From the NCBI GenBank assembly GCA_018398585.1, contig JAGTTD010000001.1, positions 32,439,438 through 32,503,437 on the forward strand: a stretch of 64,000 bases of DNA. The letters are read 5' to 3'. Of this stretch, positions 54,124-64,000 are shown piece after piece. Position 1 is the stretch's first letter, and each line of letters starts with the position of its first letter. The position numbers were made by a program, and so were the translations under genes. The notes below the pieces were generated by a model. The model had not been told where the DNA came from. It searched no databases and saw nothing but the letters and a program-made list of their open reading frames with translations. Source of the DNA: Simmondsia chinensis. Lineage: Eukaryota > Streptophyta > Magnoliopsida > Caryophyllales > Simmondsiaceae.

Positions 54124-54692
54124 TTTAGGGAGCATATTTCAAATTTTTTTATCCTAAACGACTAGAGCGGGCACAACGGATAAACAATTCAAAATTCTTA
54201 ATTTTAAATCTAATGCCCTGATCTAAGTAAACTATTTAATTAGACCTAGATCTTACTATGCTAATAATGTGACAATCAAAAACATATAATAAAACAAGCA
54301 TATAAACATATATAGTATGTAGCACAAATGATCTAATGGAAAAACAAACTAAATATCAAATACTTAATTTAGGCATACCTAAAACGCAAATCCAAACTCT
54401 AGTTTGTAGATGTGAAATTGGAAGAAAACTTCTTAACACCTCAAGATCTTCTTCACAATGACCTTTATTGGCACTAGAGTGTGGGCTACCAAAATAATTA
54501 ATTCAGGAAAATTTCGGGACAAAATTTTTCCTTTTAATCTTTCTTAAAAATAATTTTATATGGTAAACATTAATTTAGAAGACCCTAAAACAATTTTAGG
54601 TTTTTCGTCATGGAAGAAAACTAGGTTCCAAAACCTAAAAACAACTTAATTAAAAACTCATGTCAAACACGCTTAAATAAGCACAAAACCTA
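54124..54692 (-). repeat. LTR-X copy 3, last 560 bp
   Basis: Matches 56546-57120 closely: CCTAAACGACTAGAG, GGATAAACAATT, CCAAACTCTAGTTTGTAGATGTGAAATTGGAAGAAAA, AATTTCGG, TTAAAAACTCATGTCAAAC. It runs on to GGGAGCATATTT, which compares with GGGAATGCATTT in copy 4. Confidence 0.82.
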
Positions 54693-56530
54693 ACGCTTAG
54701 TCTAGTCTGTCATTCTAAACATTCTTTTCAATTTAGTAGATCTATTAGTAGTAACCTAGAGAACTCTAAGCATCTCTTATTGCTATACATGTATTAAAAC
54801 ATATCATATTATAGCGAACAAAAATGAACAAACAAGACATACCAGTATTCATCGTAATACATAATCTAACAACCAGTTTGAAAACAAAAAAAACTATAAA
54901 ACAAGTCATATAACATACATGATTACTTTTCTTACTTTTAGTGAACAATCAAAGTTCGAAGTCTACATTTCAGCACTTACATGTGCTCTGCTAACTCCAT
55001 AGCGGCGTGGTCATGCTCGATTGCTTGGATTTCAGTTCATCCTAATGGAAGTCTAACCCTGTATTCCGTGGATTAACATCCTCCTCGGGGAGTAATGCAA
55101 CCTACTATACTTGTTAGACCTAGTAATGGAGCCAATGAACAATCACTCAGAAGCACACTCCCGCTTGATATTTTGAGTATTGTGAACTTTTAGATAATTT
55201 TAGCGAACAAAAAAAAACATGGATCCACCTAATCATTCTCTCTGTGTGTTTAACAATGAGCTGACTAATCTACCCATTACAATGGGAGAGGCACAACAAG
55301 TAATTAGTCAAATGAGATTTATTCTTAATTAAAATGTTCTCTAAATATATTTAACTCACCATTTCTTTCTTGATCTCTAAGGTAGTATCATAATGCTCTA
55401 TAGCAAACTATCATACCATCCTAGTCAAGTGTATGCCTTTACCCAGACATTAGTATATGTAAACAAGATACTCCACGACGGTGTGGTTGTACTCAATTTT
55501 TCCATACCTCTATCTATCATGAAGAAGTCTAACCTTGTATCCCGTAAACAAATGCCCTCCTCAGGGAGTACTGCCTGTCCACTATACTATCAAACCAGCA
55601 ATGGAGACCTAAGGAATCAACTGCTGATCCTCTCTCCCACTTGAAATTTACGATGGTGGATCTTTCTTTTAAATTTGATTATCTCATAATTAATATTAGA
55701 GTCTTATTATAAATTTTATTTAATAATTAAATAAAATGCTAATCATATTAGGTTCCCTTAATTATACAACCTACGCAATCTAATCTCATTAGTTATATTA
55801 TGCAAATTTTTCTTTTCAAATAACTCAACTTTGGATTATCTAATCTTATTAGGTTTATTTGAAAAAAATCTCCTACTTGAGAAAATCAAATATTGGAACC
55901 AATTTGAATAACATTACTTAGGACCTAAAAGGTTGGAACAATGATAATTTTTTCGAAACTCTTTTAGAAAAGATTATCACATAATCTTAATTAGGATCTC
56001 GTCCAAATTAATAATCTACTTATCCAAATTATTCAATAATAAAAATATAAAAAAAGTTTTTTGTTTTTATTTTAATAAATAAATAATTAATTAAATTCAA
56101 TCTTAATCTCATTAGATCGTAAATCAAACATCTAATCCAATTAGATATTCTATGTGGCGTTGTATACATCTAAATCATTCAACTATTTGAATATCTAATC
56201 TCATTAGATTATTTAGAAATATTCATACCTAGGATCAAAATCTAATCAAATTAAACTAATAATTGAAATTGTTCAACTCCTTGAATATCTAATCTAGTGA
56301 GATCTGATTTGGAATTACGCTCCTCGATTGAATCGTAATTCGTCTAAAATTTTAAATAATTTAAAACTTTAATGAACCTTCAATTTTGTTATTAAACTCT
56401 TTTAATAACAATATTGAGGATAGTTGTTTTCCTTTAATGAAATTCCCATTTTCATACTTTTCATAATTCGACATACCCCAATTTTAGCAGACCCGATGTT
56501 TGAATATCAATTATGGACGTATTTAGAGTT
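54693..56530 (-). other. internal non-coding region of the LTR-X element
   Basis: About 1.8 kb without a credible reading frame. A segment of about 190 bp (near 54990-55180: AAGTCTAACCCTGTATTCCGT, CCTCCTCGGGGAGTA, ACTATACT, CAATGGAG) is repeated in diverged form near 55520-55640 (AAGTCTAACCTTGTATCCCGT, CCTCCTCAGGGAGTA). The lack of any gag or pol suggests a non-autonomous element. Confidence 0.6.
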
Positions 56531-56545
56531 GGCTGTGATACCAAT
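56531..56545 (-). promoter_or_regulatory. primer-binding site of the LTR-X element
   Basis: On the minus strand, LTR end CCCTACA then ATTGGTATCACAGCC, one base off the initiator tRNA-Met complement TGGTATCAGAGC. Confidence 0.82.
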
Positions 56546-58461
56546 TGTAGGGAATGCATTTAAAAAAAAGTTTCCTAAACGACTAGAGTGGGTGCAGCGG
56601 ATAAACAATTTAAAATTCTCAATTTTAAATCTAATGCCTTGATCTAATTAAATTATTTTATTAGACCTAGATCTTACTCAAATATACTCATATTATGACA
56701 ATCAAAAACATCAAATAAAACAAGTATATAAGCATGTATAAAAAAAGTATGTAGACTAAACGATATAAAGGAAAACAAATTAAATTTCAAATACTTAATT
56801 TAGATATACTTGAAGCGCAAATCCAAACTCTAATTTGTAGATATGAAATTGGAAGAAAAATTCTTGACACGTTAAGATCATCTTCACCATGTCTCTATTA
56901 GCACGAAGTCTGGGCTCCCAAAATATTTAGTTTAGAAAAATTTCGGAACAAAATTTTTCTTTTTAATCTTTCCGAAAAACAATTTTTTATACAATTATGC
57001 TACACATTAATTTAGAAAGCCATAAAATAATTTTAGATTTTTCGTCGTGGGAGAAAACTAGTCTTCAAAACCTAATTAAAAACTCATGTCAAACTCACTT
57101 AAATAAGCACAAAATATACAACTGCCGCGCCTTGTGTCAACTCCTTATTGGCGGGCGCGTTTTGACGTAGATTGCTGAAGTTGGCTAGTCCAGCACAATT
57201 ATAGCCGCATCACGTTTTGGTTTTCTATGCATCCGCGGTGAAGGACCACCAGGGTGCAACACTTGGGAAGATCCGTTTGACACAGATCGCGACCTGTGTG
57301 CTTTTTTTTTTTAAAATATTTTCACATGTATAAAATTCATCTCAAGAATATTATTTTGTAAAATTAATTTTTTCATCTTATGAATAAATAATTTTTACTC
57401 ACAAATTATGTTTAGAAAAATTAATTTATTTTATGAATAAATAATTCATCCCATGAATTCAATTTAAATATTTTCAAACAGTGCTTAAGTTAAGGCTTAT
57501 TGAGGGACCTTAGGGGCAATCTAACTTTACCTCTAAATGGATCAAATCTGATTATTATCTCATAATAACAATTGGTTACCACTTAATAAAACTTAATTCC
57601 ACTTAGAAGTAAATATATTCATTAAGAATTTCCCAAATAATTTTATTGCAACAATTAACCCTTTTATTAGATATCCGTGAGTAAAAACAACTTTAATTTG
57701 TCTCACATCTATTGCAGTAGTTCTTGACTCGCCCTTCTTGAACATTTCATAATACGAAAACAATTTCTGTATTAATTTCAAATGTCAAACATATGGAATA
57801 TTCTGGCCAAAGATTTTAGAATCTGTTCATATATTTGCGAATCAACTAAGGAGATATCTTACATTGTAGATTCCTAGCGAAATATCAGTTCTTGCCACAG
57901 TTCGTGCAATTGCCTAACAATGTAGGATCCTAATGTTTCACTTTTGACCTCATCATTTTAGGCATCAAAGCAATTAACATTCCATGCACGAGTCCGAACC
58001 TTTTCCCAGATTTAGAGTTATTGTCTTACATAATTAATTATTTCTAATAGCAGTTAAGTAAACAACTAATTCAGGTGGTCTTGCTCAGTGTTCCAATCTT
58101 ATTGAAAACACCAACATAATACTCTTGGATTCCTATCCACATGACCAAGGCAAGTCACCAAAAGTATCATATTGTAGTATTATCAGGCAAGTTGTCCAAA
58201 CATATCACCGACTATGAATATACCATGACAACATGTCACTAGTTTGATCTAAGTCTTTCCGTGGTTCAATCTGATTGACCACTTAAACCAAACCTGACAT
58301 GTCATCTTGGACAACGTCCATCTCATGGAATGTTTTGGAAAAACAATCACATGTATGTTTAACTCATGAAACATGTTCAAACAATAAATAAATAAAACAA
58401 TTTTATTTATTTAACATTTAAAACTAACTAATTGAATTTTTCGAGGGCACCTATTCGAACA
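56546..58461 (-). repeat. LTR-X copy 4, complete (1916 bp)
   Basis: On the minus strand from TGTTCGAATAGGTGCCCT at 58461 to GCATTCCCTACA at 56546, directly followed by the PBS. It is the reference copy for the family in this window. Long for an LTR, AT-rich, with no reading frame. A moderately GC-rich patch (57120-57300) may hold the promoter. Confidence 0.85.
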
Positions 58462-59600
58462 ACTGCGTCTTTTGCTTTTCAGGAAGCAGAGCACTTACAT
58501 AGGTAGGCCTCGAGTCTTCTACTCAACCCAAGTTAACCACAAAGAGAGGGTCCTGAACTTCACCCCTTAAGTCATCCATCTTAGCTGGTGCTGCCCTTAG
58601 GTAAGACAACTTTAGCTCTTTTTCATGTACCAGCAAAACTGTGAAACCATTGCCAGTAATAAATGGTTGCTCTGCCCATAATTAATCCTTAGCGTGCCAA
58701 GCCACATGCTTTGCCTTGGCTGAGGAGATGGCCCTTCGAGCCTTGACTAGGAAGACCTAGCCTCCCTTCATAAGAATTATTGTGCACCTTGAAGGTCCCC
58801 TTTATTAAGAAGGGTTCTCATGCCTCCCCACAAGTTAGAGCATTCTGACTCTACATCGGCTTGATCAACCTCACTTCAGTGAGTGTGCTCTTAAGGATGG
58901 CTATCACATCTTCATGCTGGGAATTTTGATTACTAGTCCTTCTCATAGCTAATGGTCCCACGCCATCCTCATTGAATTTTTCATCAACAAAGTTGGAGTA
59001 AGCCATGAATGACTCGTCATCTACCATAACAACCTCATATTTTCCATGGTTCTAGAAGATTAACAATCGGTGAAGTGAAGAAGGGATACAATAATTGGCA
59101 TGTAGCCAATCTTTCCCAAGCAATGCATTGACCTTGAGGTGGTATCTACTACAAAGAAGGTTGCCAGCTTGCTCAAATTGCCAATAGTCAATTAAATTGG
59201 GATAACTCCTTCAGACTTGGTGGGTGGTCCCAGAGAAGCCACAGATTGGCACATCTGAAGTCATCAAGCCATCTCAAGATTTAATAATAACCCCCAACAT
59301 GTAGGAAGGCAAGATGTTGATGGCTGTGCCATTATCTACTAAGACTCTGTCCACCAAAATGCTGTCAAATTTTCCTTTGATGTATAGAGGAATAATGTGC
59401 TTGTTAATGGTGGTATCAAACATCATCTTAATCATGTTAAGAAGGTTATTAGCTGACTTGGATGTTGGAGACTTAACTGTGAAAGACAGAGGTTTAGGAT
59501 TACTTTTGGGTGCTGTGACTTTAGCCGTGAGCTCTACCTGTGGACCTTCGCCAGCTGCTATTACATCCCCTTCGAGGCTCCTGTTTGTGATGAATATGGT
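58462..59600 (-). pseudogene. Tat-E protease region, degenerate
   Basis: Minus strand. NLLNMIKMMFDTTINKHIIPLYIKG-type reading at 59450-59390 is followed by DRVLVDNGTAINILPSYML near 59355-59300, with an intact aspartic protease triad DNG (Tat lineages use D-N-G or D-S-G). The downstream parts, GFSGTTHQV and CIAWERLATCQLLY, continue to about 59080. KARRAISSAKAKHVAWHAKD near 58750-58690 and PMYVSALLPEKQK near 58500-58470 belong to the link between protease and RT. The reading continues at 54123 beyond the LTR-X element. Confidence 0.78.
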
Positions 59601-59690
59601 CAGTGTGCTTATTCTTCACTTTGGAGTTTGTATATGTTTGTGATGAATTTGGTTAGTGTGCTTATTCATCTCTTTGGAGTTCTGTACGAG
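59584..59690. repeat. 53-bp tandem duplication
   Basis: TTTGTGATGAATATGGTCAG at 59584 and TTTGTGATGAATTTGGTTAG at 59637 start two successive units that continue GTGCTTATTC and TTTGGAGTT. Confidence 0.88.
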
Positions 59691-60091
59691 GTGACGCTCA
59701 TTAGGATGAGTTGAACTCAAGCTCTAGCTACACTCCCGACTTAATATTCCGTGCAAGATCAAACAAACAGTTAGAGGGGCTCGTGGAGAAACCCACAGGG
59801 GACCCCTCCGACGCTCGAGTCAGTATAGATACCATGAAATAGTAAATAAGGGCAAGAAATAAACAGACCTAATAAATATAAAGTACTTAGCCTGAGAGGA
59901 GTAAGGCGTCTGAATGATTATTGCTCTGGAAAGGTGATCGTAGAAGGGGAAGAAGGAGAAGTTCGCCTCCCTTAACCCTCTCAACGCGCCCACCTTTTTA
60001 TAGAGGAAGGGTGTTTGTGGATGAGTATGCCTTTTTGGATAAGTATGTTTAATTCTATCCTTTGGTTACTTATCAAGATAAAATGCGCGAG

Positions 60092-60432
60092 TAATGTTGT
60101 TTTTCTACAGGGTGAGTTGCGTTGTTTTTCTACGAGGCGAATTGTGTTGTTTTTCTACTAGGCGAATTGCGTTGTTTTTCTACTGGGTGAATTGCGTTAT
60201 TTTCCTACTGGGAAAATTGCATTATTTTCATACAGGGCCAATTGCGTTGTTGTTCTAGTGGGCGAACTCTGTAGCTTTTCTATTAGGCGAATTGTGTTGT
60301 TTTTCTACTGGGTGAATTATGTAGTTTTTCTATTAGGCAAATTGCGTTGTTTTTCTACTGGGCAAATTGCATTGTTTTTCTATTGGGAAAATTGCGTTGT
60401 TTTTCAACTGGGCAAATTGTGTTGTTTTAAAT
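60092..60432. repeat. 24-bp minisatellite, about 14 copies
   Basis: Unit GGCGAATTGCGTTGTTTTTCTACT repeated with point changes, with very few length changes. Since 24 is a multiple of three, the array stays open in one frame (60192-60440) as an eight-residue repeat like CVVFLLGK. This is a by-product of the period and not evidence for a protein. Confidence 0.95.
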
Positions 60433-61020
60433 TTTTGTAAAAATGATTGTCCGTGTACTTTCCCATCTACTATAGCAAGTAGCTAAATTATAATTTACCA
60501 ACATACTAGTCCTCCTACTTTGTGAGTGAACCTCAGTTGTTCCAAGTTCGTTCATGAAGTAATAAACCTATCTTGCTCTCAGTTTGCTACTCTGCCTCGC
60601 TTTCTTGAGTGATGGAGGTATTCAATGTTCTATTTTGGCCCCTCTTATATGATTTTTAAGCATTTTGCCCCTTTATTTCAACAAGCGTTCATTGGCAACT
60701 CAAGCTCTATGTAATAAACATGTAAGGATATTACAATCATGATTAGTCCTTAGGTATATTTGAATTTGGTTAGTAACACTCATAAAGCGATGGGTGTCAA
60801 ACTCATGTTATTTTGATAGGGTAAAACACTTTTGGCTAGAGCCAAAGGTGGTTGAATTCATAAACCTGGTCAGTATATTGGTGATAGGGATAGGTTGTCT
60901 AGACACGATTAAAGTGCCAAATATAGTGCGTTTTTTGTTTACTACCCAAGTAAACAGTATGTAATGTACTGTAATGTAGTCAACGTGATGGGTATGCCCA
61001 TGAGGGGTGTTATGCTCGTC

Positions 61021-61396
61021 GAGGGTGATTTCACCAGGGCGGACCATGGTGAGGAATGTTGCAGCCGTTGTGAGTGGTTGCACCACGGCGGACCATGGTG
61101 ACGAATGTTGCACCTGTTGCGGGTGATTGCACCAGGGAATACCATGGTGATGAATGTTGTATCTGTTACGTGTGATTGCACCATGACAGACTATGGTGAG
61201 GAATGTTGCACCAGTTGTGGGTGATTGCACCAGGGCGAACTATGATGAGGAATGCTGTAGCCGTTGCGGGTGGTTGCACCAAGGCGGACCATGGTGAGCA
61301 ATGTTGCACCCATTGCAGGCGATTTCACCAGGGCGGATCATGGTGATGATTGTTGCACCCCTTACGGGTGATTGCACTAGGGCGGACTATGGTGAT
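61021..61396. repeat. 49-bp minisatellite, about 7.7 copies
   Basis: Unit with GGCGGACCATGGTGAGGAAT, GTTGCACC, GTTGCGGGTGATTGCACCA, and a strict 49-bp step (for example 61038 to 61087). Copies diverge by about 10-20 percent by eye. Confidence 0.95.
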
Positions 61397-61399
61397 ACG

Positions 61400-62690
61400 T
61401 ACATACTTGTTGAATGTTAAATGTCATGTATAGAATACATGGATAAAGTCAATGTAGCAAGCATAATCAAAATAGTAAAACCACACAGGGTAGTATTCTT
61501 ATTTGATGATGAGAATATCGAGGACATGTATCTAAGTAAAGACATGGTGCTACCTTGAGGGCTGTTACATGCCAAGCAAGAAGTGAATCAAGCGTATGGT
61601 ATATCATTCTCAAAGGATGTCTTTGGCCAGCAATGGTTTACCTCTGGCATTCATCTATGCACTGATGAACTTGGTATGTCTCCTGTTTAATGGTTGCAAA
61701 TAAAAAATCGCACGAATAGTGATTAGCGGTATTCATATAATACACTTTCTATCCGAATATTGCCCGAAGTATGTGATTCATTATATAGACTATTGCTAAC
61801 TTTTGAAGCACTTATGTCTAATGAGTAGCTTAGTAACGACCAACACTCAATATCTTATTGTCATGACACTTATTGGTAAACAACACCTATTGTTAAATTG
61901 AATAGGCTGCTGCAGAAGTTTAAAGTGGACTATAAGAAAGTCCAAGATCATCTTGAAGTAGGTCATTGCAGATATTGAACTAGTTTAACTCATTCCTAAC
62001 TTTTTGTTCAAACTGCCACACTCTGAAAGGCTTTTTAATACTGAGTTATCATATAATTTCATACGTCACTAACTTGTGACTCTTCTTCTTGAGTGGGTGG
62101 TTAATAAGTGCCTAAAGTTAGGCAGATAAAAGCGACCTCTTGTATTGCTTTTCTTAAGTTATTAACCAATAGTATTGCCCAACCAACAAAGAGTTAATTG
62201 AGGTGTGGGTTGTTCAAGCATAGTAACAAGTGTGGTCCATGTTAGACCTTCTTATTAGAAGTAGTTTATCAGCCAGTGACGGGCCTCCGAGTTTTGTAAT
62301 CATAGTTCAATTCATTATGGGTAATAAAGCCTTATCGATATGTCATCGTTTTGAATAACATGGTTTGGATTTACCAATTATGTGCCACCACTGTATGTAT
62401 AAGATTATAAATGTGGCTAAGAAGATAAAGAAAATATCTTACATTGCCCTTATTAAGTTTTCGACCAGTTATGATATTCGACAGCTTACCAAAAGGTTGG
62501 TTGGAGTGTGAGTTGCTCAGGCGTAATAAGAAATGCGGCACATTTCGGATTCTCTTATTGGAAATATTTTGTCAAGTTGGGATATGCAGCGAAGTTTGAC
62601 AATTATTGTTTGATTTATGACGAGTAGCAAATATGCCATAATGTTGTTTAATGTAGCACAATTGAGGATGAAGTTCACTAGCTTTGAAAA
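61400..62690. other. unassigned sequence between arrays
   Basis: About 1.3 kb without clear repeats or frames. It is probably part of the same long terminal region. Two short segments resemble each other: AAGTTATTAACCAATAGTATTGCCCAACCAACAAAGAGTTAATTGAGGTG near 62156 and AAGTTTTCGACCAGTTATGATATTCGACAGCTTACCAAAAGGTTGGTTGGAGTG near 62455. They may be an old duplication of about 300 bp. Confidence 0.4.
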
Positions 62691-62744
62691 GGATTGCCCC
62701 TTAGTTGTAATTGTTTTTGCACCATCAAGGTGAAAAGGCCGAAG

Positions 62745-63262
62745 TTGCGAAGTGAGATGAAATCCCTCAATCCTAAAATGATTTGCATCACTTAAGATAA
62801 GGAAATGGGTGAGGTGAAGTCTTCCATTATGAAAGTGATTTGCCCCTAAAATAAGGGAATGACCTAGGCGAAGTCCTCTGGTCTTAAAATTATTTATACC
62901 ACCATAATAAAAATATAACTTAGGCAAGACGAGAAAACCCAAGTTATTAATTGGGGCGTAGTCCCCCTAGTACTAAGATGATTTGTACTATTATTGAAAT
63001 GAAATTCAAGCTGTGAATAGGGACAAAGTTCCTCCGGCCCTAAATTGATTTGAACCATTGTTGACATGAAGTTTGGACTGTGAACAGGGACGAAGTCCCG
63101 TAGTTATAAAAGGATTTATACCACCACTGAAATGAAGTTCGGGCTGTGAAAATGGACGAAGTCCCCCAGTCCTAGAAGGATTTGTATCATCGCTGTAATG
63201 AATTTCAGACTGTGAACAAGGACGAAGTCCCCTAGTCCCAAAAGGATTTGTACGCCACCATG
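62745..63262. repeat. tandem array, 66-bp units grading into older 53-58-bp units
   Basis: At 63000-63250 four units step by 66-67 bp (TGTGAA at 63012, 63079, 63145, 63211), each with GGACGAAGTCCCC, GTCCTAAAAGGATTTGTACC and GAAATGAAGTTC. To the left, at 62745-62990, the spacing of the related GAAGTCCTC/ATTTGC blocks drops to 53-58 bp. On the minus strand the 66-bp part reads as a 22-residue repeat (GLRPCSQSELHFSGGINPF) within the open frame 63476-63006. Confidence 0.88.
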
Positions 63263-63499
63263 AATAGAGAATCACGGATGATGGTAAAGTCTCCCAGCTC
63301 CCACCACTTATGAAATGATTTTTAATGCTGATGTATGTTTGAAATTTGATCTTACTTGATTTAGCCAGGCTAAACAGTATTTCCCAAAAGGTACTTAGCA
63401 TACAGTCATGTTCGATTTCAAGAGACGGTGACATCACGCAGCTTACGAAGTAAGTCAAGTACGGTGAGCAAGTCAAGTATGGTGAGATTCCATCTTTTT

Positions 63500-64000
63500 G
63501 ACTAAATAGCCCTTGTTAGTGTTTTGTAGGCAAAAAATTGCCACGCTGGCACATGACGAGTAGCTTGTGCCATAACAACATATTGAGTTCTCTTTAGATG
63601 AATTGTTTGCTTCGGGATTTTCTTCGTAGTTGTATAGAATATGCAAATAAGAAATTCATGGAATAATTGGATTGGTCATGGAAAGAGAGAGAGACAACAA
63701 ACATGCCTTGTGAATTCCAAGGGAGTTATGAGGTCTCTTACATGCCCAAACAAGTTCCTTGGAATGAATCGTATAACATAGCAGTTTCGTTGTATGTACT
63801 CCTACTATTCTAGAACTCAACACTTATATGCGCTCTTTAATTTGCTCTTGTGTGTTGGTATTGGATAATGTGCTTTTTGTATTTCAAAATCATTAAGGGT
63901 AGGGTCAATGACCTTGTTCCGTTAATACCCTTAATTTGGAATTATCGTGTCTAATTGTTAATTTGATGATTTATGGGTAAGGATCTAGTGAAGTATAACT
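63500..64000. other. unassigned right end of the window
   Basis: No reading frame, repeat or known element recognised. It may continue the Tat-E terminal region. Confidence 0.4.

Larger units (their letters stand above)
54124..58461 (-). mobile_element. LTR-X element inserted between Tat-E protease and RT
   Basis: It consists of a complete 1.9-kb LTR (56546-58461), a PBS (56531-56545), about 1.8 kb of non-coding internal DNA, and a piece matching the last 560 bp of the LTR (54124-54692). On the minus strand Tat-E coding sequence stops at its right edge and resumes at its left edge, so it is a nested insertion or the remains of one. The edges carry no matching 5-bp duplication, and about 45 codons of Tat-E are missing at the join, so a deletion probably accompanied it. 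No protein is encoded; its superfamily is not settled. Confidence 0.7.
59700..63500 (-). repeat. probable long LTR (terminal region) of Tat-E, with three tandem arrays
   Basis: On the minus strand, a TATA box CTCTATAAAAAGG near 60005-59993 and CTGACTCGAGCGTCGGAGGGG near 59823-59803 resemble the promoter and U5 of Tat-lineage LTRs. Gag is missing between here and protease. Upstream in the element's sense lie three unlike tandem arrays of 24, 49 and about 66 bp. Tat/Ogre elements are known for LTRs of several kilobases and for tandem repeats in their non-coding parts. No second copy is in the window, so the borders are guesses. Confidence 0.45.

Noticed and set aside
54766..54948. Small membrane protein on the minus strand
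   Set aside because: It is a short, AT-driven hydrophobic frame in the non-coding internal part of the LTR-X element, without any conserved feature.
60192..60440. Secreted or membrane repeat protein
   Set aside because: It is a 24-bp minisatellite; the period keeps the frame open by arithmetic.
60092..63262. CRISPR-like array
   Set aside because: The units are contiguous, without unique spacers, and the context is a plant retrotransposon.

Overview
The window looks like a stretch of heterochromatic nuclear DNA from a flowering plant, most likely a woody eudicot. The evidence is plant-type Ty1/copia and Ty3/gypsy LTR retrotransposons with initiator-Met-tRNA primer sites, plant L1-type LINE fragments with RNase H and zinc-binding domains, hAT and Mutator-like non-autonomous transposons, two kinds of SINE, AT-rich spacers and long microsatellites. 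The species cannot be named from sequence alone. I see no intact host protein gene, tRNA gene or functional rRNA gene. Almost every recognisable reading frame is a broken piece of a mobile element.

Layout. 1-2935: 3' part of a Ty1/copia element on the plus strand. 3367-3615: a SINE whose head is a full-length 5S rRNA-like sequence. 3763-4248: a duplicated LTR-like segment. 4590-4890: a possible Pol II promoter and leader. 5128-16068: a minus-strand gypsy element (Gypsy-A, TSD TCTCA) with a hAT-type element in its RNase H (7039-7620, TSD GCGCCAAT) and a second gypsy element (Gypsy-B, 10793-16052, TSD GTTAC) inside its 5' LTR. 16462-16896: a truncated LINE tail with a 13-bp TSD. 17376-22166: a Mutator-like element with long tandem-unit inverted arms; the left arm holds a deleted gypsy element (Gypsy-C, 17438-19590, TSD CTTTT) and the right arm a retroposed insert (20479-22048). 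22852-23220: a small Mutator-like element with a perfect 9-bp TSD. 24582-25290: duplicated GC-rich repeat. 25631-25733 and 26065-26257: two SINEs. 26805-29800: AT-rich or unassigned DNA with a G-box pair. 29817-30690: a minus-strand LINE tail.

30940-34669 holds two diverged LTR/leader/gag starts. 34670-36465 is an LTR of a family here called LTR-X. 36466-51598 is a SIRE/Maximus-like copia element (Copia-2) whose reverse transcriptase is split by Gypsy-D (40499-46110) and whose 3' LTR is split by a LINE (48537-51123). 51599-63500 is mostly a minus-strand Tat-lineage gypsy element (Tat-E): RT plus two RNase H domains at 52315-54123, protease at 58462-59600 and an LTR-like region with three unlike tandem arrays (24, 49 and about 66 bp) at 59700-63262. 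An LTR-X element sits inside it at 54124-58461.

The parts do not form one pathway. They form layers of insertions that can be put in order from the nesting and the target-site duplications. The items most worth a second look are the 5S-headed SINE and its headless relative, the Mutator-like element built of roughly 57-bp tandem units, the dense tandem arrays of the Tat-E terminal region, and the orphaned promoter-like leader next to the first nested insertion.
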